The notes: generated by a model not told the origin, from the letters alone. A DNA stretch of 64,000 bases from JBCCIM01 sp965263205 (GCA_965263205.1 CBDHHF010000034.1:124001-188000), one strand, 5' to 3'; shown: positions 35,336 through 45,540, counted from the stretch's first letter. Translations and numbers: made by a program.

Positions 35336-36172
35336 ATGCGTTTTGCTCTTATTCTATTTCTGTTAGGAAGCTGTGCATTCACCATAAGCTCCGCACAAAT
35401 CCCTCCGGCCGATGTCCTCTACGTACCACAACTCGAAACGCCCCCAACCATCGATGGCAACCTGGCTGACTGGAAAGACCGGGCGTTTACGGATGGTGTT
35501 TGGGATATCTACCGGATCCGGCACGAGGCGTGGTACGATGAAGGCCGGCGCAATCGACTCACCCACCAACGCGACGACGAACCGCACCCCGAAGATGACT
35601 TGCGCGCTCGTTATTACATCGCCTGGGATCAAAACTATCTGTACCTGGGTGCTGAAGTAGTCGATAATTTCAATGACCGGGATGACCCTGAGCATGCGCC
35701 GCACCGCTGGATGTTCAAAGACTCCATTTGCTGGTTTATCGAGGCTCCCGGCGATAATGCCCCTGAAGCGTTTGCCCGTGGCGACAATGCTTTTTGTTTT
35801 GTGATAGATGACCGCCGGCCGGCGTACAACACCTGGTGGCGACACGGCTCAGCAGACGCAACCTACCTCGAAGAGCCCATCCCTGAAGACGCCGTAGATT
35901 ACAGTCTGCAGATGAATCCCTGGGGTACTGGCGCAGGCGACTTTATTCTCGAAGCACGCGTGGAAATGGCAAAAACCCTCCCGCTAAGTGATCCAGACTG
36001 GCGACCTCCAACAGTTGGCGATGAATACCGACTAGAAATTGTCCACTGCGACCCCGATGGCGGTGCGTACGGCGGCCATTTTATGATCTACGGCACTGGG
36101 GACAACGACCTCACATGGGCACGCATGATTCTCACAGGTCCACAAAAGCCTATTGAAAGGCTCAAACAATAA
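35336..36172 (+). CDS. CBM9-like exported carbohydrate-binding protein
   Basis: The 278-residue product has a signal peptide (MRFALILFLLGSCAFTISSA) and then the carbohydrate-binding family 9 pattern: PPTIDGNLADWKDRAF, RARYYIAWDQNYLYLGAEVVD, DSICWFIEAPGD and LEARVEMAKTLP, which is how bacterial CBM9 modules begin, cross the sheet and end. It has no catalytic domain. It probably binds sugars in the periplasm or at the surface. It is followed by a repeat leader and the DUF1080 gene. Confidence 0.83.
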   Translation: MRFALILFLLGSCAFTISSAQIPPADVLYVPQLETPPTIDGNLADWKDRAFTDGVWDIYRIRHEAWYDEGRRNRLTHQRDDEPHPEDDLRARYYIAWDQNYLYLGAEVVDNFNDRDDPEHAPHRWMFKDSICWFIEAPGDNAPEAFARGDNAFCFVIDDRRPAYNTWWRHGSADATYLEEPIPEDAVDYSLQMNPWGTGAGDFILEARVEMAKTLPLSDPDWRPPTVGDEYRLEIVHCDPDGGAYGGHFMIYGTGDNDLTWARMILTGPQKPIERLKQ

Positions 36173-36259
36173 AGTTAATCCTAGCTGTACGAAGGCTAAG
36201 TACAGTCATATAAATATTACGGGCTTCTTCGTAAGCCGCTTCAAAGTAAACGTGATCCC

Positions 36260-36339
36260 ATAAGGCCAAAGAACCTTCAACCTGTAACCTGCAACTTTCA
36301 ACAGCACACATATCAATCCTGATGGATTGATATGTGTGC
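36260..36339 (+). repeat. Heptad-plus-hairpin leader element, copy 2 (perfect hairpin)
   Basis: ATAAGGCCAAAGAACCTT, then heptads AACCTGT, AACCTGC, AACTTTC, then GCACACATATCAATCC (36304-36319), loop TGAT, GGATTGATATGTGTGC (36324-36339): a perfect 16-bp stem. It ends 108 bp before the DUF1080 ATG and is co-oriented with that gene. Confidence 0.85.
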
Positions 36340-36447
36340 ATGTAGTTGCGCCTCGTATACGGCATTGTTAGATTCTGGTAAGGTATGCGACCACCGCTCT
36401 CGCATGACCAACATCCCAACCAAACGACACGCTCGAAGAGACACGGC

Positions 36448-37458
36448 ATGAAAAAACAATTTTTTACGCAGCTATTGCTCTGCGCATTTGTTCTAATCGG
36501 CATCATTCCTGCACCTGCATCCCAAGCCCAGGACAGTGCAGCAGATTTCATGGGCAAATGGGCGCTTTACCTACCAGGAGGCGCGGGCTGGTTAAACGTG
36601 CATGACAACGACGGATTTCTGGATGCTGAGCTCCTGTGGTACGGCGGAAGTGTTCTTCCCGTAGCTGATGTGTACGTCACAGACGGCTCGCTCGTTGTTA
36701 CCCGTGTGCAAGAAGTTAAAGGGAAAATGGATCGTGTTCACCACGTGACCCATCGCCTTGAATTACAGGCCGGCTTCGATGAAATCGTTGGCCGTGCCTA
36801 CCTTCCGATGCGCAATGGAGAAGGAGAACGCATGGTACCGATCAAAGGCAAGCGTCTTCCGGCCTTACCTGACGCACCGGATCTCTCATCTGCCCAATAT
36901 GGCGATCCGATTGCCCTGATTGGCAGCAGCACCAACGGCTGGTCACTCATCGAAGATGACTTCAAAAACGGCTGGTCTGTGAAAGACGGTGTACTTTCCA
37001 ACACGCCAAAACAGCCTGAAGGTGACCCTTACCACTATCGCTATGGTAACCTTCGCACCGATGCTACCTTCGAAGACTTCAACATTAAACTGGAAGTCAA
37101 TATACCCGAAGGCAGCAACAGTGGTGTCTATCTCCGCGGTATTTATGAAATCCAGGTGGCAGATACCTATGGCGAGAAACGCGATTCACACCACATGGGT
37201 GCGCTGTACAGCCGCATTGTCCCATCTGAAACAGCTGAAAAGCCGGCAGGTGAATGGCAGGAAATGGACATCACCCTGTACAACCATCACGTGACCGTTA
37301 AACTCAATGGCAAAAAAATCATTGATAATGCACCGGTAGAAGGTGTCACGGGAGGCGCCATGACAGCAGATGAGTTTTCGGCGGGCCCTATTTTTCTGCA
37401 GGGCGACCACGGTGAGGTGCACTACCGGAACATGGTACTGACACCGATTCTGAATTAG
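36448..37458 (+). CDS. DUF1080 (3-keto-disaccharide hydrolase-like) exported protein
   Basis: From the ATG at 36448, 336 residues with a signal peptide (ends ASQAQ). The N-terminal 120 residues form a beta-rich domain (WALYLPGGAGWLNVHDNDGF) seen in front of some DUF1080 proteins. The DUF1080 domain covers about 150-335: NGWSLIEDDFKNGWSVKDGVL, TDATFEDFNIKLEVNIPEGS, NSGVYLRGIYEIQVADTYG, GEWQEMDITLYNHHVTVKLNG and GPIFLQGDHGEVHYRNMVL. Enzymes of this family cleave 3-keto-glycosides. It is followed by a strong terminator at 37475. Confidence 0.92.
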   Translation: MKKQFFTQLLLCAFVLIGIIPAPASQAQDSAADFMGKWALYLPGGAGWLNVHDNDGFLDAELLWYGGSVLPVADVYVTDGSLVVTRVQEVKGKMDRVHHVTHRLELQAGFDEIVGRAYLPMRNGEGERMVPIKGKRLPALPDAPDLSSAQYGDPIALIGSSTNGWSLIEDDFKNGWSVKDGVLSNTPKQPEGDPYHYRYGNLRTDATFEDFNIKLEVNIPEGSNSGVYLRGIYEIQVADTYGEKRDSHHMGALYSRIVPSETAEKPAGEWQEMDITLYNHHVTVKLNGKKIIDNAPVEGVTGGAMTADEFSAGPIFLQGDHGEVHYRNMVLTPILN

Positions 37459-37474
37459 ATTTACTGATACCTTT

Positions 37475-37515
37475 TAGCCCGGTGTGGTCGATGTGCTGCA
37501 CCGGGCTATTTCTTT
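37475..37515 (+). terminator. Terminator after the DUF1080 gene
   Basis: TAGCCCGGTG (37475-37484) pairs perfectly with CACCGGGCTA (37499-37508), then TTTCTTT. Confidence 0.82.
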
Positions 37516-37536
37516 GGACTTCTTCCCAGGGCCCCT

Positions 37537-38337
37537 ATGAATCGACGTAAATTTGTACAGGCAGCCGGCACCGTTCCTTTAGCAGCGGCAGTACCGCAAT
37601 CTTTGGCTGCAAAAACAGGAAGTGAACACACAGCAGCAGATGCCAGTTTTTTCGAACTTAGGAAGTATGTAAGCCGGGTCGGATCACACCGGGCACGCCT
37701 TGCCTCTTTCCTTGAGTCTGTGGCTATCCCCGCCTGGAATCGACATGGCATCAGCAACGTTGGCGTGTTTAGTGTGGTACATGGCCCCACAGACCCAACA
37801 ACGTACGTACTATTAAGCCACAATTCGCTTGATGCGATGAGCAGCTTGCGAGGTAAACTGGCTGCAGATGAAGCCTATCAGACCGCAGGTAAAGACTTCC
37901 TGTCAGCCACACTCGACGACCCTGGCTACACACGGGTAGAGAGTTCGCTCTTCAAGGGATTTGATGCCATGCCGCACCTGGAGGTGCCGGCAGCTGCAGC
38001 AGAGCATAAAGCGCGCATTTTTGAACTGCGAATTTACGAGAGCCACAGCGAAGAAGCAGCAATCAGGAAAATCCACATGTTCAATAATGGTGAGATCCCG
38101 ATTTTCCTCGATACTGGCCTCATCCCTGTATTCTTCGGCGAAGCCATGATCGGCGATCGCCTTCCCAACCTGACGTACATGCTTACATTTAAAGATATGG
38201 CTGCCCGAAGCGAGGCATGGGGCAAATTCTTGGTGCATCCGGAGTGGGAAAAAATGAAAGCAGATACGTATTACAAAGATACTGTATCAAACATCACGAG
38301 CATTATTCTCAGACCACTACCTTTCTCCCAGGTTTGA
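37537..38337 (+). CDS. Exported NIPSNAP-family protein
   Basis: The 266-residue protein begins MNRRKFVQAAGTVPLAAAVP, a twin-arginine type export signal. Two NIPSNAP-type ferredoxin-like domains follow, about 40-140 (FFELRKYVSRVGSHRARLASF) and 160-265 (ARIFELRIYESHSEEAAIRK, IPIFLDTGLIPVFFGEAMIG, AWGKFLVHPEWEKMKAD). NIPSNAP proteins are small dimeric barrels with various roles; in this class of bacteria they sit near sugar-oxidation genes. It starts 22 bp after the DUF1080 terminator and has its own terminator at 38378. Confidence 0.9.
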   Translation: MNRRKFVQAAGTVPLAAAVPQSLAAKTGSEHTAADASFFELRKYVSRVGSHRARLASFLESVAIPAWNRHGISNVGVFSVVHGPTDPTTYVLLSHNSLDAMSSLRGKLAADEAYQTAGKDFLSATLDDPGYTRVESSLFKGFDAMPHLEVPAAAAEHKARIFELRIYESHSEEAAIRKIHMFNNGEIPIFLDTGLIPVFFGEAMIGDRLPNLTYMLTFKDMAARSEAWGKFLVHPEWEKMKADTYYKDTVSNITSIILRPLPFSQV

Positions 38338-38377
38338 CACCAGTCAACCCGCCTCGTTACTAACTTGAAGTTCCAAC

Positions 38378-38416
38378 ATCCTGTCCAATTCTCTTTGAAA
38401 TTGGGCAGGATTTTTT
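38378..38416 (+). terminator. Terminator after the NIPSNAP gene
   Basis: ATCCTGTCCAATT (38378-38390) pairs with AATTGGGCAGGAT (38399-38411) over 13 bp with one wobble, followed by six T. Confidence 0.9.
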
Positions 38417-38605
38417 GTTGCGTTACAGATACGTAACAATATGTTAACACTTCGAGCCGGCGAAATGTGCTGCAGCTATTTACATTGTCCTAACTTTTTA
38501 GTCACGCTAAATTAATCCTGCCGCCACCACATGAGCAGGAGAAGCTCCAGACCCACAAGCGTGCTAAACCTACCACCTTTTTTTCTTCATTCTCCCTAAG
38601 ATCTT

Positions 38606-41600
38606 ATGTGGTTAAACACACGGATGTATACGTATAGACTAGCTGTATGGATGGTGTTTGGTCTGCTAGTATTGACCAACACGGCCATCGGCCAGGGTGT
38701 AACCCGGTCTGCCATGAGCGGTATCGTGACAGATGAAGCCGGCGCGCCCCTCCTTGGTGCCAACGTTGTTGCTGTGCATATGCCCAGTGGCACGCAGTAC
38801 GGTTCCGCAACCCGTATTCAGGGTAATTACAATATCCAGAATATGCGCGTTGGTGGTCCCTATCAGATTACCGTCTCCTTCATTGGTTTCACGACGCAAA
38901 CCGAAGAGAATGTCTTCCTGAGCCTGGGGCAAACGCTCCAATTAGACTTCACGCTCTCCGAGTCGGCAGCTGAGCTTGACGATGTCGTTGTCACAGCAGA
39001 GCTAGATGAAGTGTTGAATGCCAGTCGCACGGGGGCAGCTACATACATAAGCCCTGAGCAAGTGGCACAATTGCCATCCATCAACCGCAGTACACGCGAC
39101 CTCATTCGGCTTGACCCAAGAAATGATGGCAACCTGAGCTTTGGCGGCCGCAACTGGCTGTATAACAATATTTCGCTCGACGGCTCCTACTTCAACAACC
39201 CCTTCGGTCTCGACGACCCGTCGCCAGGCGGACAGGCCGGCGCAGAGCCAGTGCCTTACGAATCTGTTGAGCAGGTTCAGGTGTCCATTGCGCCGTTTGA
39301 CGTTCGCGAAGGCGGCTTCACGGGCGCTAACGTAAACACAGTAACCAAGAGCGGTACCAACGAATTTAAAGGCTCTGTTTACACCTACGCCCGCAACGAA
39401 GAATTTGTCGGCAATAAAATCAGCGGGCAGACGGTGGTTGCAAATCCTGATCTGTCGTTCAACCAGTCAGGTTTCACACTGAGCGGTCCGATCATCAAGA
39501 ACAAACTGTTCTTCTTCGTGAATGGCGAACTGGAACGGCGGGATGACCCGGGGACGAACTTTGTGGCAGATCGCGACGGCAATGTCACGTTTGGTGAGTC
39601 TCGTGTCTCCGCAGCAACACTCGATGAAATCAGCCGCATCATGCGTGATGTATACGGCTATGAAACCGGACCTTATGATGGCTACGTCAACGAAACCAAC
39701 AACGATAAACTGTTGGTCAAGTTGAACTGGAATATCAACCAGAACAACGATCTCTCACTGCGTTGGAATTACCTGGACGCCAGCCGGGACCTGGGCCCGA
39801 ACGCAACGGTACTTAGCGTATTCAACTCGGGCCGTGGGCCAAACTCAAGTAGTTTGCCATTCCAGAATTCTGGCTACGCGATTAACAACGAGTTGAACTC
39901 CTTTGCACTGGAACTCAACAGCCGTAGCAGCAAATTCTCTAACAGATTTTTTGCAAGTTACAACCGGTTCCGCGACTTCCGGGCACCGTTCAGTGCAGAC
40001 TTCCCAACGGTGGAAATTGGAGAAGCCGGCGTTACCTACACAACCGTAGGCCACGAACCCTTCTCGATCCACAACATCCTCGACCAGGATGTACTGCAGT
40101 TGACCAACAACTTCAGTTACTTTGCCGGCAACCATGTACTGACTGCCGGCGTGAACTTCGAGACGTTCTCGTTCTTCAACTCCTTCAATATTTTCCGCCA
40201 CGGCGTTTTCTTCCTCCCCTACTTCGTTCGCCCTATCGGCTCGACGTTCTTCACGCTCGAAGACTTCTTTGCCGCAACGGATCCAAACGACCCCGACAAC
40301 TTCATCGATTTCAATTCGATGGTCGGCGGCGGTCCATTTAAAGGGGAAGAAATTGACGTAGGCCAGCTTTCTGTATATGCCCAGGACGAGTTCCTGGTAA
40401 ACAACCGCTTCAGCCTCACCTACGGATTGCGTGTCGATTTCCCGATGTACTTTACGGACCCTGTCGACAATCCGTTTTCTCGTGGCTTAACGGCATTGGA
40501 TGAGAACGGAGAAGCTGAAGTAGTCGACCAGAGCGAGTTACCGGGTGCAACGCCATTGTTCTCGCCACGCGTAGGGTTCAACTGGAATGTGGATGGTGAA
40601 CGTAAAACGCAATTGCGCGGTGGTACTGGTATTTTCACAGGGCGCGTGCCTTTTGTATGGATTGGCAACGTTATTTCTAACCCCGGTGCAAATCCAAATA
40701 TTTGGGCACCGTTCAGTAATGAAGATATAGCACAGGTGCAAACGTCTGATGACTCGATTCTGCAGCAGTCGTTCGACTTGAACGCAATGGATCCAGACTT
40801 CAAATTCCCACAGATCTGGACCACAAACCTTGCGCTTGATCATGAGTTGGGCGACGGCTTGCTGGGTACGCTTGAAGTGATCTTTGGCAAAGACCTGAAT
40901 GCTGTTGTGATGCGCAATGCCGACCTGCGGCAGCCAGTACGTACCTTGCGGGATGGCCGGCCATACTATGGCGGGCTCGATGCCTATGAACTCAACCCTG
41001 ATGGTGGTGCCGGCATCTATGTAATTGATAACACCGATGAAGGGTACAATCTCAACATCACGGCTCAGCTTCGCAAAGCGTTTGCATCAGGCCTGAACAC
41101 CAACCTGGCTTACAGCTACACCGAAGCGGAGAACAAGCTGAAGTCAACCGAGATTGCAAGTGTACTCTGGCAGAACCAACCTGTGCAAGGCAACCCAAAC
41201 AATCCAGCACTTGCCAAGTCAGAGTTTGGTCATCGCCATCGCGTGGTTGCCAGCGCAACCTATGCACACACGTGGTCAGAGAACTCTCGGACAAGCATCG
41301 GCTTATTCTTTGAAGCGGCGGAAGGTAACCGCTTCATCATCTCCGGCGGCAACCGCTACTCCTTCATCTATTCCGGTGATGTGAACGGCGACGGCCAGGC
41401 TGGAAATGATCTGATCTACATCCCAACCGATGCATTCGATCCAAGCGAGATTTTGTTTGCAGATCGTTTGGGCAGCGATGGCGGCGTACTTGCTACCGCA
41501 TTCGACCAGGCATTGGCGTTTGACTCATTTATTGAGCAGGATGACTACCTGAAAAACAACCGGGGTAAAATTGCAGAACGATTTGGTGCCGTTAACCCGT

Positions 41601-41893
41601 GGTATAATAACCTCGATCTGAAAATCATTCAGGACCTCTCCTTCAACGTCGGCAGTCGGAAACAGACGGTGCAGTTGAACCTCGACATTCTCAATGTCGG
41701 CAACCTCCTGAATTCAGACTGGGGCATCAGGAAGGTGGCTAATCCAGCTGCAACCTCACCGCTTTCACTGGTTGACTTTAACGAAAACGGAGACCCTGTC
41801 TTCCAGTTTACAGGACCACCTGAAACATTTATTGAAGACCCGTCCCTGTTTTCTCGCTGGCAGGTGCAGTTTGGCGTAAAATACATGTTCTAG
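38606..41893 (+). CDS. TonB-dependent receptor with carboxypeptidase-regulatory N-terminal domain
   Basis: The 1095-residue outer-membrane protein has a signal peptide (ends NTAIGQ), a CarboxypepD_reg-like domain at about 35-120 (GIVTDEAGAPLLGANVVAVH, YQITVSFIGFTTQTEENVFL), a plug-like domain (QLPSINRSTRDLIRLDPRN, FGGRNWLYNNISLDGSYFNN, VQVSIAPFDVREGGFTGANV) and a C-terminal barrel ending VQFGVKYMF. The plug lacks the typical TonB box at the N-terminus, as in Oar-like and SusC-like proteins of Bacteroidota; the pattern here is nearest to the Oar group. The substrate is unknown. It is followed by a strong terminator. An alternative start at 38624 is possible. Confidence 0.92.
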   Translation: MWLNTRMYTYRLAVWMVFGLLVLTNTAIGQGVTRSAMSGIVTDEAGAPLLGANVVAVHMPSGTQYGSATRIQGNYNIQNMRVGGPYQITVSFIGFTTQTEENVFLSLGQTLQLDFTLSESAAELDDVVVTAELDEVLNASRTGAATYISPEQVAQLPSINRSTRDLIRLDPRNDGNLSFGGRNWLYNNISLDGSYFNNPFGLDDPSPGGQAGAEPVPYESVEQVQVSIAPFDVREGGFTGANVNTVTKSGTNEFKGSVYTYARNEEFVGNKISGQTVVANPDLSFNQSGFTLSGPIIKNKLFFFVNGELERRDDPGTNFVADRDGNVTFGESRVSAATLDEISRIMRDVYGYETGPYDGYVNETNNDKLLVKLNWNINQNNDLSLRWNYLDASRDLGPNATVLSVFNSGRGPNSSSLPFQNSGYAINNELNSFALELNSRSSKFSNRFFASYNRFRDFRAPFSADFPTVEIGEAGVTYTTVGHEPFSIHNILDQDVLQLTNNFSYFAGNHVLTAGVNFETFSFFNSFNIFRHGVFFLPYFVRPIGSTFFTLEDFFAATDPNDPDNFIDFNSMVGGGPFKGEEIDVGQLSVYAQDEFLVNNRFSLTYGLRVDFPMYFTDPVDNPFSRGLTALDENGEAEVVDQSELPGATPLFSPRVGFNWNVDGERKTQLRGGTGIFTGRVPFVWIGNVISNPGANPNIWAPFSNEDIAQVQTSDDSILQQSFDLNAMDPDFKFPQIWTTNLALDHELGDGLLGTLEVIFGKDLNAVVMRNADLRQPVRTLRDGRPYYGGLDAYELNPDGGAGIYVIDNTDEGYNLNITAQLRKAFASGLNTNLAYSYTEAENKLKSTEIASVLWQNQPVQGNPNNPALAKSEFGHRHRVVASATYAHTWSENSRTSIGLFFEAAEGNRFIISGGNRYSFIYSGDVNGDGQAGNDLIYIPTDAFDPSEILFADRLGSDGGVLATAFDQALAFDSFIEQDDYLKNNRGKIAERFGAVNPWYNNLDLKIIQDLSFNVGSRKQTVQLNLDILNVGNLLNSDWGIRKVANPAATSPLSLVDFNENGDPVFQFTGPPETFIEDPSLFSRWQVQFGVKYMF

Positions 41894-41919
41894 CCAAACT
41901 CCATACGATTAGTTTAGCA

Positions 41920-41961
41920 AGCAGCACGTATCCTCCAAGGAGTGATACGTGCTGCTTTTTT
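41920..41961 (+). terminator. Strong terminator after the TonB receptor
   Basis: AGCAGCACGTATC (41920-41932) pairs perfectly with GATACGTGCTGCT (41944-41956) over 13 bp, then a run of six T. Confidence 0.93.
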
Positions 41962-42027
41962 GTAGACCCTAAGTGCAATCACATGAGTTTTGATGGGTTG
42001 GTTGGCCACATTTTGCCAAACTTAATG

Positions 42028-42100
42028 ATATAGGGTCCAAAAACCTTCAACCTGCAACTTGCGATCGCAAACCCTGAAACCCTCCAGGATTTATGGGTTT
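42028..42100 (+). repeat. Heptad-plus-hairpin leader element, copy 3
   Basis: ATATAGGGTCCAAAAACCTT, heptads AACCTGC and AACTTGC, then a hairpin AAACCCTGAAACCCT (42069-42083), loop CC, AGGATTTATGGGTTT (42086-42100), 12 of 15 paired. It lies after the receptor terminator and about 370 bp before the hybrid kinase start. The remaining 42101-42469 shows no other gene or structure. Confidence 0.75.
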
Positions 42101-42469
42101 TACACCAGATGCGTCTCATCTTTCTTACCCAATTTCTTCCCAACTTTCAGTAGTTTATTGTTATTTTAACGATATTATTAAAAGGCCCTCACATTACATC
42201 AGCATTGAAACCAGAAATGAAGTGTACATGCGTCGCCCAGCGCTAGCCACTAGCTTTTCTTTGAATTCTGGTTTTCTATTGTAAACGATTGCCGATCAAA
42301 ACCCTGCAAGCACAGCATTATCGTAGATCTAACCTTATAATTGCCAGGACCCACGTGGCATTATATGTAGCGGATAGCATGCCGATAAATTAGCATATGA
42401 TTTAGGAAGGCCGCACTGCCGCCCCCTCTATAAGGTATTCTGTACCCGAAAGGTATTCCGTTCCCGTTA

Positions 42470-45400
42470 ATGACCTGTACACATTTATCAAGTCGATTTA
42501 TTCTTGTCTGGTTGATGTGCCTGACGCTTGCTTCATCAGCAACAGCACAAGAAGCGGCCACAAGGCTACAAAAGACGCCGATCACAAGCATCGATAAAAT
42601 TCGTATGCTTTCGGATGAAGAAGCCGCAGCGGCACATTCGGTACACCTGAAAGGCGTGATAACCTTTTGTCATGGAATTGGCATGCGGTTCTGCTTTCTC
42701 CAGGACGACATCGATGGTATATTCCTGCTGAACCCGGATACGCTGGCTCAAGCAGGCGACTTTGTAGAGGTTACCGGCAAAACCAATCCGGGTGCATATG
42801 CTCCAATGGTCGGCTCGAGTACAACCATTAAGGTACTCGGACGCAAAGCAATACCGGAACCCCTTACGAGCACCCTCTACCTCCTTGCAGGTAAATACGA
42901 CTCAAAATGGGCACGTATTGAAGGCATTGTACGCAGCATCACCCTGATTGATGACCCCTCATTCTTCATAGGTGTACTTATGAAAATTGCGGTTGGTGAT
43001 GAGTTGGTCGAAATCAGGCTTAACAGCGATCAATATGATCCTTCGCTACTGGGAGCGATCGTAAGCATTGAAGGCGTAGCGGGCGGCTTGTTCAACCTTA
43101 ACAGGCAGCTTACTGGTATTACATTTTATGTACCAGAATGGGAAAATGTCACCGTTTCCAAAGCCGGCCCGTCGAATTTGAAAACCTTGCCATTTTCTCC
43201 CATCAAAGACGTTGCAACGTTCAGATTGGCAGAAGATGAAGGCCACTTTGTGCGTGTTCAGGGTCATATCACACAACTGCATCCTGCAGGCTACTTTGTT
43301 CTGCAAGATTCAACGGGTAGCACACGCGCCTATACGGAAGACTTGAGTCAGTTACAGCTATTTGACAAGGTAGATATTGTAGGCTTCCCGCAACTAGGCG
43401 AATATTCGCCCGAGCTAAAAGACGTTGTTATTAATCAAAGCAACCGCTCTGAACAGATACTTCAGCCACTTGCTTTAGAAGAAATAATTGCCAGCAATTT
43501 TGCGATTAACAACTGGCTACTCAACATTTCTGTGTTCACTGAAAAAATCAGCGAAAACAAAGATGTAGTTGAGCTTTCGGTTTCTGCAGATAGCATTAGG
43601 TTTATTGCTACCATTCCCCAGGCAGTTTTTCCTCCGAATATACGCGAAGGCAGCGAGCTTTCACTTACAGGCGTAGCCGAAGCCCATTATTCCGGCTACT
43701 ACGATACCTTACCGCATAGCCGCCCGTTTACGCTGCATCTGCGTACAGCTGCGGATATAGAAATCATTAACAATGGCCCCTGGCTCACAAAAGCCAACAC
43801 AAAATGGTTGCTCATAGGCCTTTTAGGGTCTGTGCTTTTGCCTTTAGGTTGGAGCCTGTTGCTGAGAAAACAGGTACGCCGGCAAACGGATACCATCCAG
43901 GATCAACTTATTCATCTGGCAAACCTGAAAGACGAAGCAGAACGCGCAAGTCTTGCCAAGAGCCAGTTTCTCTCGAACATGTCGCACGAGTTGCGTACAC
44001 CGATGAACGGTACCATTGGCATGACAAGCTTGCTCATGGAAACCAAGCTTGATGACGAGCAACTCGACTTTGTGCAAACGATCCGCTCCTGCGGCGAGAC
44101 GCTGCTTTCGATCATCAACGACATCCTCGACTTCTCAAAAATCGAAGCCAACAAACTCGAAATAGAAGCGATACAGTTTGATCTCCGCCGCTCTATCGAA
44201 GATACGTTGGACCTTATGGCGTTTACTGCGTCGCGTAAAGGCCTCAACATATCCCTGGATATGGATGCCGATGTACCGCAAGTGATTATCCAGGATGCCG
44301 TACGATTACGACAGATCATTACAAATCTGGTAGGTAACGCGATTAAATTTACCAACGAAGGTGAAGTATCGGTATCGGTGAGTTACACGCCGGCAACAGC
44401 TACCAGTGGTTCATTTACTTTTGCCGTTCGCGATACAGGTATCGGAATTCCCAAAGACAGACAAAGCCGGCTATTCAAGTCGTTCAGCCAGGTCGATGCA
44501 TCCACAACGCGTGAATTTGGTGGAACAGGCCTCGGACTAGCCATCAGTAAAAACCTCAGTGCACTGATGGGTGGTACCATGTGGCTGGAAAGTATTCCCG
44601 GGGTTGGCTCTACGTTTTTCTTTACCATCAAGGCCGAAATTGACGAAGTAGCTTACGCCAAACTAAAGGTTGATAGCCATCGATTTAATGGCAAAAAAAT
44701 CGCTGTGTTTAGCAATCAGCCTTCCAATCTTAAAATTATCAAACATCATGTGGCGTCGTGGGGTGCATCGGTACTTGCGTATGACAACTTGAGCCAACTC
44801 ATGGCGGCTCGCGGGATGGCAACAACGGACTGTCTGCTGATCGACTGGAGCCAGCACCATGCGTTGCAGGATCTAAACACCTTGATTGCTACGCAAAATC
44901 ATCCGCTCATCATCCTGCTCAACCAGGGCTACGATGTTGAAGATGTCTTTTATGGCCCGAATGTCATTCGGATTTTTAAGCCAATCAAACGCCGGCAATT
45001 GCGAGAAGCGCTTTCCAGCTACTATAAACAACATGCCATTTCGCCAACCAACACGATTCCGCATAAAGTAGTCGATGCTGATCATGGCATACATGACACG
45101 CTGCAAATCCTGCTTACGGAGGACAATGTGATCAACCAGAAAGTCGCAACTAAATTTCTGGAGCGTGTCGGGTACAAAGCTGATATTGCCAACAATGGCG
45201 TGGAAGCATTAGCTATGATAGCCCACAAATCATACGACTTGATTTTCATGGATATCAACATGCCCGAAATGGATGGCGTTGAAACAACGAAACGCATCAG
45301 AAATATGGCTGACCGTACCTCGCAGCCTTACATCGTTGCCATGACGGCAAACGTGATGCAAGGTGACGAAGAGTTATATCTGAGTTCGGGGATGGATGCC

Positions 45401-45502
45401 TACATCAGTAAACCCATCAACGTGAGCGAAATGGAGCGAGTGCTCCAGGCAGCGAAGCAGCTAAAGCGTCCAAACCTGCGCGATATCTCACAGGCGCAAT
45501 AA
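42470..45502 (+). CDS. Hybrid histidine kinase with OB-fold-like sensor repeats and two receiver domains
   Basis: The 1010-residue protein has a signal peptide (ends SATAQ), then about 400 periplasmic residues made of four similar OB-fold-like units (VHLKGVITFCHGIGMRFCFL; ARIEGIVRSITLIDDPSFFI; VRVQGHITQLHPAGYFVLQD; and a fourth before residue 440). A membrane helix lies at about 446-468. The HisKA phosphoacceptor is His506 (SHELRTPMNG); the ATPase has NLVGNAIKFT, DTGIGIP and GGTGLGLAIS. A first receiver (about 740-855) is degenerate, a second (about 880-1000) is complete with D928 in IFMDINMPEMDG and K in YISKPI. It probably senses a periplasmic ligand and starts a phosphorelay. A terminator follows. 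Confidence 0.92.
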   Translation: MTCTHLSSRFILVWLMCLTLASSATAQEAATRLQKTPITSIDKIRMLSDEEAAAAHSVHLKGVITFCHGIGMRFCFLQDDIDGIFLLNPDTLAQAGDFVEVTGKTNPGAYAPMVGSSTTIKVLGRKAIPEPLTSTLYLLAGKYDSKWARIEGIVRSITLIDDPSFFIGVLMKIAVGDELVEIRLNSDQYDPSLLGAIVSIEGVAGGLFNLNRQLTGITFYVPEWENVTVSKAGPSNLKTLPFSPIKDVATFRLAEDEGHFVRVQGHITQLHPAGYFVLQDSTGSTRAYTEDLSQLQLFDKVDIVGFPQLGEYSPELKDVVINQSNRSEQILQPLALEEIIASNFAINNWLLNISVFTEKISENKDVVELSVSADSIRFIATIPQAVFPPNIREGSELSLTGVAEAHYSGYYDTLPHSRPFTLHLRTAADIEIINNGPWLTKANTKWLLIGLLGSVLLPLGWSLLLRKQVRRQTDTIQDQLIHLANLKDEAERASLAKSQFLSNMSHELRTPMNGTIGMTSLLMETKLDDEQLDFVQTIRSCGETLLSIINDILDFSKIEANKLEIEAIQFDLRRSIEDTLDLMAFTASRKGLNISLDMDADVPQVIIQDAVRLRQIITNLVGNAIKFTNEGEVSVSVSYTPATATSGSFTFAVRDTGIGIPKDRQSRLFKSFSQVDASTTREFGGTGLGLAISKNLSALMGGTMWLESIPGVGSTFFFTIKAEIDEVAYAKLKVDSHRFNGKKIAVFSNQPSNLKIIKHHVASWGASVLAYDNLSQLMAARGMATTDCLLIDWSQHHALQDLNTLIATQNHPLIILLNQGYDVEDVFYGPNVIRIFKPIKRRQLREALSSYYKQHAISPTNTIPHKVVDADHGIHDTLQILLTEDNVINQKVATKFLERVGYKADIANNGVEALAMIAHKSYDLIFMDINMPEMDGVETTKRIRNMADRTSQPYIVAMTANVMQGDEELYLSSGMDAYISKPINVSEMERVLQAAKQLKRPNLRDISQAQ

Positions 45503-45504
45503 AG

Positions 45505-45540
45505 AAAGGGCAGCCTCGGTCGTGAAGCTGCCCTTTTATA
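45505..45540 (+). terminator. Terminator after the hybrid kinase
   Basis: AAAGGGCAGC (45505-45514) pairs with GCTGCCCTTT (45527-45536), 10 bp, then TTATA. Confidence 0.85.

Noticed and set aside
42093..42284. 63-residue frame before the hybrid kinase
   Set aside because: Starts inside the hairpin of the leader element and has no domain or codon character.
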